Below, piece after piece: positions 15,205-19,402 of a stretch of 19,402 bases of DNA (the first letter of the stretch is position 1; the number at the start of each line of letters is the position of its first letter). The notes under the pieces were generated by a model that did no database searches, was not told the origin of the DNA, and saw nothing but the letters and a program-made list of their open reading frames with translations. Where the stretch lies: assembly GCA_964483105.1 (NCBI GenBank), contig CAYZZU010000043.1:1-19402 (forward strand), read 5' to 3'. The stretch is from CAYZZU01 sp964483105. GTDB lineage: Bacteria > CG2-30-53-67. The position numbers were made by a program, and so were the translations under genes.

Positions 15205-15253
15205 TTGCATGTGGTCTACATTAAGGTATACTAATCGTAGCTTAGTGTAGACC
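15205..15253 (+). promoter_or_regulatory. abiE promoter with flanking AbiEi-type operator repeats
   Basis: TTGCAT (15205-15210) and TATACT (15227-15232) are 16 bp apart. An inverted repeat brackets the -10: GGTCTACATTAAG (15213-15225) and CTTAGTGTAGACC (15241-15253), 13-bp arms with one mismatch and a 15-bp spacer. Characterised AbiEi antitoxins repress their operon by binding inverted repeats at the promoter, and this arrangement fits. GAGG (15254-15257), the abiEi ribosome binding site, follows directly. Confidence 0.7.
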
Positions 15254-15261
15254 GAGGTGCC

Positions 15262-15810
15262 ATGCAGCCGATCAAGCAACTGACGGAAATCCTGGAGAAC
15301 CTGGCGGACACGGAGCATTACCTCTTTTCCCTGAAAGATCTGGAGTCCGTGATTCCCGGTCATCGTTCCGCCGCAATGAAGGCGGTGGTCGGCCGGGCGG
15401 TCAAGAACGGCCTGCTCAGGCGTGTCTGCCGGGGGCTCTTCCTCTATCCGAAGGTCGAGTATCCTTCCGGACTCGTCTTGTATCATGCCGCCGCCCGTCT
15501 GAGGGCCGATGAATTCAATTACATCAGCCTGGAATCCGCCTTGAGTGATGCCGGAGTGATTTCACAAATCCCCATGAACTGGATTACGCTCATCTCTTCC
15601 GGACGCAGCTCGATTATCGACTGCGGCTCTTTCGGCCATATTGAATTCGTCCATACGAAGAGAACCCCCGACCGTGTGGCCGGACAACTGATCTATGATC
15701 CCCGATGCAGACTGTGGCGCGCATCGGTCGCCCTGGCGCTGCGGGACATGGCGCTGACCCGGCGAAGCACCGACCTGGTCGATTGGGAGGCGGCCCGTGA
15801 ACTTGTTTGA
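15262..15810 (+). CDS. abiEi: AbiEi-type antitoxin (type IV)
   Basis: The product is 182 aa. The N-terminal winged helix (about 15-70: YLFSLKDLESVIPG, then AVKNGLLRRVCRGLFLYPK) is the DNA-binding part. The C-terminal region (NYISLESALSDAGVISQIP, MNWITLISSGRSS and FGHIEFVHTKRT) matches the AbiEi C-terminal domain, which is needed for antitoxicity. It represses its own promoter in studied systems; the inverted repeat immediately upstream supports this. It overlaps the toxin gene by 14 bp. GAGG lies 4 bp before the ATG. Confidence 0.87.
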   Translation: MQPIKQLTEILENLADTEHYLFSLKDLESVIPGHRSAAMKAVVGRAVKNGLLRRVCRGLFLYPKVEYPSGLVLYHAAARLRADEFNYISLESALSDAGVISQIPMNWITLISSGRSSIIDCGSFGHIEFVHTKRTPDRVAGQLIYDPRCRLWRASVALALRDMALTRRSTDLVDWEAARELV

Positions 15811-16693
15811 CCTCCTGGTGACCGAGGCCATGAAGCGCCAGGGGCGGTTGGCTTCCTTGCGCAGTGTCGTGGAAAAAGAGCTGCTGCACCATGACATTCT
15901 CCGTGAGATGAGTTCGGCGGGCATGCTCAACGGTCTGACCTTTATCGGCGGCACATGTCTGCGGGCCTGTTACGGCTCCAATCGTTTGAGTGAGGATCTT
16001 GATTTTACCGGTGGGGTCGATTTTCGTTGCGAAACCCTGAGCGATCTGAAGGGCGTGCTGGAAAAGCGGCTCCGGTCGAAATATAATCTGCATATCGAGG
16101 TGAGCGAACCGGTGCGGGAGACGGGCAATGTCGACACCTGGAAACTGAAGGTGGTGACCCACCCGGACCAGAGAAATCTGCCGGCGCAAAGGATTCACAT
16201 CGACATCTGTTCCGTCCCGAGTTATGACCGACGCCCGATGCTTTTGCGGAATCATTACGGTGTGGAAATGGGCACTTCCGGCCTGATCGTCCAGGCCGAG
16301 AGCCGGGAGGAGATCCTCGCCGACAAGGTTGTCGCCTTTGCCCTTCGACCGAATCGGATCAAGAATCGTGATTTATGGGATATCGGCTGGCTCAAGCAAC
16401 AAAATGTGACCCTCCCGCCGGAATGGGTGGTCAAAAAAATAGCGGACCAGCATCGAGACGTAGAAGAGTTCCTGGAGTCCGTGGAAGAACGGACGCGGCA
16501 ATTGCGCGAAGATCCGGCAATCCGGAAAGAGTTTATCCACGAAATGCGAAGGTTCCTGCCCCCGCAGATCATGGCCGAGACGGTGGAAAAAGAAGACTTC
16601 TGGCGTTACCTGGCGGACACGGTTCATGCGGAATGCGTCCTGGCCGTTCAGGCTGTGACAAATCCCGGAAGAGGGAACGCCTTTGCGATGTAG
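15797..16693 (+). CDS. abiEii: AbiEii nucleotidyltransferase toxin
   Basis: The product is 298 aa, the expected length. The nucleotidyltransferase motifs are in order: G51-G52-T53 with D67-X-D69 in FIGGTCLRACYGSNRLSED and LDF, a lysine in WKLKVVTH, the acid strand RIHIDICSVPS, and KNRDLWDIGWL near residue 195. AbiEii homologues add nucleotides to tRNA 3' ends, or stall growth on phage infection, and are held in check by AbiEi without stable binding. The GTG start (15797) has GGGAGG 6 bp upstream and lies inside the abiEi end, so translation is coupled. All catalytic residues seem present. The stop is embedded in a 28-bp repeat (16689-16716). Confidence 0.9.
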   Translation: MNLFDLLVTEAMKRQGRLASLRSVVEKELLHHDILREMSSAGMLNGLTFIGGTCLRACYGSNRLSEDLDFTGGVDFRCETLSDLKGVLEKRLRSKYNLHIEVSEPVRETGNVDTWKLKVVTHPDQRNLPAQRIHIDICSVPSYDRRPMLLRNHYGVEMGTSGLIVQAESREEILADKVVAFALRPNRIKNRDLWDIGWLKQQNVTLPPEWVVKKIADQHRDVEEFLESVEERTRQLREDPAIRKEFIHEMRRFLPPQIMAETVEKEDFWRYLADTVHAECVLAVQAVTNPGRGNAFAM

Positions 16694-16765
16694 CGCCGGT
16701 GTTCATACCCGGCGAACCGGGGAGAGAAATGTCAAAGTGTAGCGCCAGGGTTTATCCCCGGCGAA
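16689..16765. repeat. Two-copy 28-bp repeat at the abiEii stop
   Basis: TGTAGCGCC...CCCGGCGAA occurs at 16689-16716 and 16738-16765, with 24 of 28 positions identical. The first copy supplies the abiEii stop codon. Each copy has internal GCCGG/CCGGC dyad symmetry. Confidence 0.65.
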
Positions 16766-16795
16766 AATACCCCCGGGAACCTAAGCCCCCTCGGT

Positions 16796-16854
16796 CCCCC
16801 TTTGCAAAGGGGGAGGAGTGAAGGTCAAGAGGCGGTCCCCCTTTGAAAAGGGGG
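16796..16854. repeat. Two CCCCCTTT/AAAGGGGG palindromes
   Basis: A perfect 18-bp palindrome lies at 16796-16813 (CCCCCTTTG-CAAAGGGGG). A second at 16837-16854 has arms CCCCCTTT and AAAGGGGG around GA. They run directly into the larger repeat at 16866. Confidence 0.7.
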
Positions 16855-16865
16855 AGGGGTTGGTT

Positions 16866-17021
16866 CCCCCTTCAAGAAGGGGAACCTATTTCCCCCCCTT
16901 CGCTGAAGGGCGCCCTCTCATCTCCCCCTTCGCTGAAGGGGGGCAAGGGGGGATTCGATCTACAGCCGGTCAGCCGGCGGTTGTTTCTTGTAAAATTGAT
17001 ATCCCGTGCATGGTGTGTTAT
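16866..17021 (+). repeat. Left flank repeat, copy 1
   Basis: This 156-bp sequence is nearly identical to 18480-18634. The only difference I find is CTTCGCTGAAGGG here against CTTCGAGAAGGG there. It contains two small CCTTC-GAAGG hairpins, the AAGGGGGGCAAGGGGGGATT tail, and about 60 bp of ordinary sequence ending CATGGTGTGTTAT. It stops 66 bp before the antitoxin-like gene at 17088. An 11-bp palindrome (CGTTTAAAACG, 17022-17032) starts at the very base where the two copies diverge. Confidence 0.9.
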
Positions 17022-17087
17022 CGTTTAAAACGAAAAAAGGTCCTATTTCAATGGATGAATTCAAATCGTGTGTTGTGGGAGAAACAG

Positions 17088-17360
17088 ATGGAACAGATTG
17101 AGATAACAGACGAGGCGTTACCTATATTGAAATCCGGGATAGCCTTGAAAGAAAAGTTGTTAAATGCCAAGGCCGCAAATTATTATAAGCGCCTCAAACA
17201 TTTTGAAAAGAAACACAAGATGAAAAGCTCCGTTTTCTATAAAGCATTCTCATCCGGGAAACTTGGCGACGACGCGGAGTGGTTTGATTGGATATTTGTG
17301 TACGAGGCTTACAAGAAGATCAGGGAACAGAAAAAGATAATCAAAGGGTTGTCGTTTTGA
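17088..17360 (+). CDS. Small antitoxin-like protein, apparently orphan
   Basis: The product is 90 aa, rich in lysine and aromatic residues: IEITDEALPILKSGIALKEK, then YYKRLKHFEKKHKM and GKLGDDAEWFDWIFVYEAYK. The layout (short helical N-terminus, then 'GDDAEWFDW...YEAYKK') resembles small antitoxin-like proteins usually encoded just before a toxin gene, but I do not recognise the family with confidence. GGGAG (17077-17081) is 6 bp before ATG 17088. No complete partner follows; within 50 bp begins a short sequence shared with the end of the broken VapC unit. The toxin seems to have been lost, or this is a solitary antitoxin. Codon use looks more A+T-rich than in the polysaccharide genes, consistent with transfer. 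Confidence 0.65.
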   Translation: MEQIEITDEALPILKSGIALKEKLLNAKAANYYKRLKHFEKKHKMKSSVFYKAFSSGKLGDDAEWFDWIFVYEAYKKIREQKKIIKGLSF

Positions 17361-17386
17361 CCACTCCTTATTTCCGGAAGGTGAAA

Positions 17387-17501
17387 GACAGAATAGAGAA
17401 GTTAGAATTGTCACGGAGCAATTGGAACGTGAATGATCGCCATACCGTATCCCCGCTACAAGACCTCAATCAAAATAATCAGGAGATGACAGCTCACCCC
17501 T
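17387..17501 (+). repeat. Right flank repeat, copy 1
   Basis: From 17408 the sequence aligns without gaps to 19144-19237 over 94 bp with 7 mismatches. Looser similarity extends left to GACA at 17387 and right to about 17533. The reading IVTEQLERE followed by TGA (17407-17436) matches IVAEQLERE plus TGA in copy 2, suggesting the flank contains the 3' end of a lost gene. No full gene is present. Confidence 0.85.
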
Positions 17502-17579
17502 CGCCCGGCATCATTTCGTCCAAGAGCCGCAACCGCCCGATGTTCCTCTTCCGCGAAGAATTGCCGAACAAAGGAATTG

Positions 17580-17652
17580 GACGGCTTGAACCGTTTGAAC
17601 GGCTTGAACCGGATTTTCCCGGTGGCGTCAAATGCCAAATGAAGATGCGACC
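17580..17652. repeat. GAACGG/CCGTTC stretch plus ATGAAGATGCGAC tail
   Basis: GGCTTGAACCGTTTGAACGG followed by CTTGAACCGG, and then CAAATGCCAAATGAAGATGC, repeats the pair of motifs found around 11819-11920. The same GAACGG stretch is at 13155-13187. No gene is seen between 17361 and 17797. Confidence 0.6.
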
Positions 17653-17672
17653 CCGGGCGGCGCCTCATGATT

Positions 17673-17701
17673 TTGACATATAACCTCTTACATGCTATCG
17701 T
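17673..17701 (+). promoter_or_regulatory. Promoter of the DUF433/DUF5615 module
   Basis: A perfect -35 TTGACA (17673-17678) and a -10 TATCGT (17696-17701) are 17 bp apart, with an extended -10 TG at 17693-17694. Transcription would start about 90 bp before the antitoxin gene. Confidence 0.6.
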
Positions 17702-17797
17702 TCTCCTTGGAGAATGCGTCTTCGTGCCTGAAGATGGATATGCTTGTGAGGTAAACGCATGGTCATGATCAATGCCCATGGGAAAAGGGGGGTTGTT

Positions 17798-18079
17798 ATG
17801 GGAACCACAGTCGGAAAATCTAAAAAACACCCCTATGTGTCCAGCAGGAAAGGAATATGTGGCGGCAGGAGTGTAATAGAGGGGACAAGAATACCTGTCT
17901 GGTCTATTATAAAATGGTATAAGCTTGGGATGTCATTAGAAAAAATACTGAGAGAATTTCCTCAGTTGACACCTTCGCAAATCCATGATGCATTCTCTTA
18001 CTATTATGACAACCAGGAGGAAATAGAAAAGGACATAGCAGAGAATGAAGATGAGCTATCTCTCAGGGAAATGATTTGA
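17798..18079 (+). CDS. DUF433 antitoxin
   Basis: The product is 93 aa. The DUF433 core is clear: ICGGRSVIEGTRIPVWSIIK, WYKLGMSLEKILREFPQLTP and QIHDAFSYYYDN. This is a small winged-helix DNA-binding domain that acts as the antitoxin of PIN-like DUF5615 toxins. ATG 17798 follows a GGGG-rich ribosome binding site; an upstream in-frame ATG at 17759 has no good site. The acidic tail (EIEKDIAENEDELSLREM) is likely the toxin-binding part. The stop overlaps the toxin ATG by one base (TGATG). Confidence 0.87.
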   Translation: MGTTVGKSKKHPYVSSRKGICGGRSVIEGTRIPVWSIIKWYKLGMSLEKILREFPQLTPSQIHDAFSYYYDNQEEIEKDIAENEDELSLREMI

Positions 18080-18429
18080 TGATCAAGCTTTATCTTGATG
18101 AAGATGTCCCTGAAGCAGTAGCTATGGGTTTGGAACTGAGAGGATATGATGTCTTGACTGTCAGAGAGGCGGGAAGAAAAGGGCAGTCTGATATTCAGCA
18201 ACTTAGATTTTCCGCTACAGAAGGCAGAGCAATCATCACATTTAACATAGCGGATTTTTGCAAGATACATGTCGAGTTCCTCAGAAAAAACATTCAACAC
18301 AGCGGTATAATACTGTCAAGGCAACTTCCTGTGGGAGTCATTGTTAAGGCCTTGTTAAAGCTCCTTTCAGAAAGGACCCCTAAAGATATAAGCAATAATG
18401 TAGTCTGGTTGAGTGACTGGATAAGATAA
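18079..18429 (+). CDS. DUF5615 PIN-like toxin
   Basis: The product is 116 aa. The PIN-like acidic residues D7 and D9 (LYLDEDVPEAVA), D38 (GQSDIQQLRFSA) and D59 (AIITFNIADF) are all present, followed by the usual GIILSRQLPVG segment. It is predicted to be a metal-dependent RNase, by analogy with VapC. ATG 18079 shares its first base with the antitoxin stop, so the genes are translationally coupled; the TTG at 18076 is not needed. The module looks intact. Confidence 0.88.
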   Translation: MIKLYLDEDVPEAVAMGLELRGYDVLTVREAGRKGQSDIQQLRFSATEGRAIITFNIADFCKIHVEFLRKNIQHSGIILSRQLPVGVIVKALLKLLSERTPKDISNNVVWLSDWIR

Positions 18430-18479
18430 CCCTATCTCCCCCTCTTTTCCCTTACCGCACGAAGGAGGCTATCTCAGCC

Positions 18480-18634
18480 CCCCCTTCAAGAAGGGGAACC
18501 TATTTCCCCCCCTTCGAGAAGGGCGCCCTCTCATCTCCCCCTTCGCTGAAGGGGGGCAAGGGGGGATTCGATCTACAGCCGGTCAGCCGGCGGTTGTTTC
18601 TTGTAAAATTGATATCCCGTGCATGGTGTGTTAT
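18480..18634 (+). repeat. Left flank repeat, copy 2
   Basis: This 155-bp sequence matches 16866-17021 except for one small indel-type difference near 18517. It ends 59 bp before the VapB-like gene at 18694. After TGTGTTAT the two copies diverge completely, although each is followed by a TA-type gene. Confidence 0.9.
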
Positions 18635-18693
18635 GGTTCTGGAATGAAAGATTATACTATTTCTATGAATCAATAGGATTGTGAGGTAGAAAG

Positions 18694-18876
18694 ATGGGGA
18701 CGATTACGATTCGGAAAGATGAAGATATCCTGGAAATCAGGAAGAGGATAATGCGTGGTGTCGGGAACACGAAAGCTCTGTCCGTGAAGAAATACAGCGG
18801 AAGACTGAAGTTAAAGGAAGAACCGTTAGTCTATCAAAAGCGTGTTCGGAAAGAGTGGGATGAACATACTCGTTGA
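18694..18876 (+). CDS. VapB-type antitoxin of a PIN toxin
   Basis: The product is 60 aa: TITIRKDEDILEIRKRIMRG and then SGRLKLKEEPLVYQKRVRKE, ending with WDEHTR. The C-terminal 'SG-L-L-KEEPL-YQK-VRKEW' pattern is typical of the short antitoxins encoded before PIN-domain toxins. GAGG (18683-18686) is 7 bp before the ATG. A possible -10, TATACT (18653-18658), lies upstream without a clear -35. It overlaps the following toxin gene by 17 bp. Its partner is truncated, so the antitoxin may now be orphaned. Confidence 0.78.
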   Translation: MGTITIRKDEDILEIRKRIMRGVGNTKALSVKKYSGRLKLKEEPLVYQKRVRKEWDEHTR

Positions 18877-19168
18877 CACCAACATTGCACTCTATTTATT
18901 TGGCGGAGATGAACAAATTTCCGGAGTGCTTGATGGCCAAGTGGTCCATGCATCCTTCGTAACGGAACTTGAGCTACTTGGATATCCAGGCATTGCCATC
19001 GAGGAAGAAAAATTGATTCACCATTTTCTGGATGATTGCGTAGTGATTGATATTCCGTTCGTGGTGAGCTTGTCGAACCATGAACGGAATCCGAAAAACG
19101 ACTTTTTGCGAGTTCATAAATGTTTTCGACAAGATAGAAAGCATTGTCGCGGAACAATTGGAACGTGA
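18860..19168 (+). pseudogene. Truncated VapC/PIN toxin interrupted by a palindromic repeat
   Basis: The first 65 residues are a PIN domain: D6 in NILVDTNIALYLF, E36 in SFVTELELLGYPG and HHFLDDCVVIDI. At that point a REP-like palindrome (19052-19090) enters the frame and adds PFVVSLSNHERNP. The remaining residues to 19168 are unlike any PIN C-terminus. The second half of the domain, with the third and fourth acidic residues, is absent, so the product should be inactive. I start it at ATG 18860 (MNILVDTN) inside the antitoxin end; an upstream ATG at 18842 is unlikely. Confidence 0.75.
19052..19090. repeat. REP-like palindrome inside the vapC relic
   Basis: The arms ATTCCGTTCGTGGT (19052-19065) and ACCATGAACGGAAT (19077-19090) pair with one mismatch around the loop GAGCTTGTCGA. 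It is the same type as 13127-13159. Its position within the PIN reading frame explains the truncation. Confidence 0.8.
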
Positions 19169-19237
19169 ATGATCGCCATGCCGTATCCCTGCTACAAGAC
19201 CTCAATCAAAATAATCAAGAGATGGCAGCACACCCCT
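19128..19237 (+). repeat. Right flank repeat, copy 2
   Basis: Positions 19144-19237 align to 17408-17501 with 7 mismatches in 94. Here the frame 19119-19169 reads VFDKIESIVAEQLERE before TGA, possibly the C-terminus of a lost gene. It follows the vapC relic directly and is followed by repeat copy E. Confidence 0.85.
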
Positions 19238-19270
19238 TGGCCGGCTTTCCTCCACCCGAGAGTCGCAACC

Positions 19271-19371
19271 CCTCTTTCTTCCTCTCCCCCGGGGGAGAGG
19301 ATAAAGGTGAGGGGGATTTCCTGAAAGAGTGAAGAGGGCAGGGGTTATGAAATGTTGAGACCTGACCCTGT
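19271..19371 (+). repeat. Palindromic repeat, copy E
   Basis: This is a diverged copy. It has a perfect 20-bp palindrome CCTCTCCCCCGGGGGAGAGG (19281-19300), a G-rich section with ATTTCCTGAAAGAGTG, and the exact tail GAAATGTTGAGACCTGACCC (from 19349). A short tandem CTGTGACCCTGCC follows to the window end. The module it would precede lies outside the window. Confidence 0.75.
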
Positions 19372-19402
19372 GACCCTGCCCTGTGACCCTGCCGGGTTGA
19401 AA

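Noticed and set aside
14839..15486. Minus-strand frames with TGSGLNISQTLPPP-like peptides, repeated at several places
   Set aside because: The peptide is the reverse translation of the repeat tail ACAGGGTCAGGTCTCAACAT, so its recurrence reflects the DNA repeat and not a protein family.
16689..17021. Integron attC sites as the explanation of the cassette-like array
   Set aside because: The repeats lack the paired R'/R'' and L'/L'' core sites, sit before as well as after modules, and no integrase gene is seen in the window.
12061..19371. The five-copy repeat as a CRISPR array
   Set aside because: Copies are hundreds to thousands of bases apart, about 60-105 bp long, separated by genes, and no cas genes or regular spacers are present.

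Overview
The window is a bacterial chromosomal segment, probably a metagenome-assembled or draft genome, because it carries a 100-N scaffold gap. The organism is not identifiable from sequence alone. A DUF4912 + GH57 pair, a DUF4416 protein, sugar-nucleotide genes and many dispersed palindromic repeats would fit a Deltaproteobacteria- or Nitrospirota-like anaerobe; this is inference. Apart from one small S4-domain gene, every gene I support lies on the + strand.

Layout. (1) 1-746: a decayed IS1380/IS4-like transposase 3' end and nothing else recognisable. (2) 747-4617: a near-consensus promoter drives a DUF4912 protein and a GH57 alpha-glucan branching enzyme (glycogen-type metabolism). A convergent S4 RNA-binding gene (RqcP/Hsp15 type) and a DUF4416 gene follow. 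(3) 4722-10977: a polysaccharide or O-antigen type locus with a DegT-family sugar aminotransferase, rfbC (dTDP-4-dehydrorhamnose 3,5-epimerase) and two tandem paralogous Wzz-like chain-length regulators. Two nucleotidyltransferase/HEPN pairs sit between the aminotransferase and rfbC. The second Wzz gene is interrupted only by an assembly gap: the same 55 bp stands on both sides of the Ns, and collapsing it restores one reading frame.

(4) 10978-19402: an accessory array, all on the + strand, of toxin-antitoxin and defence-like modules: VapBC; MntA/HepT; an AAA-ATPase/PD-(D/E)XK protein; AbiEi/AbiEii; an orphan antitoxin-like gene; DUF433/DUF5615; and a VapB with a broken VapC. The modules are separated by repeats instead of housekeeping genes. 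One family, a CCTTCTCCCC hairpin followed by the tail GAAATGTTGAGACCTGACCC, occurs five times in the same orientation. Copies stand directly before the MntA/HepT, AAA-nuclease and AbiE modules, and one lies at the right edge. A second arrangement is more striking. Two small TA-like cores with unrelated sequence (17022-17386 and 18635-19127) are bracketed by the same left flank (about 155 bp, nearly identical) and the same right flank (about 94 bp, about 92% identical).

The toxin-antitoxin pairs should be self-contained autoregulated units; inverted repeats overlap the predicted promoters of vapBC and abiE. The most interesting hypothesis is that this is a repeat-delimited, cassette-like array in which TA modules are exchanged by recombination between conserved flanks. 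No integrase, attC-like site or intact transposase is visible in the window.
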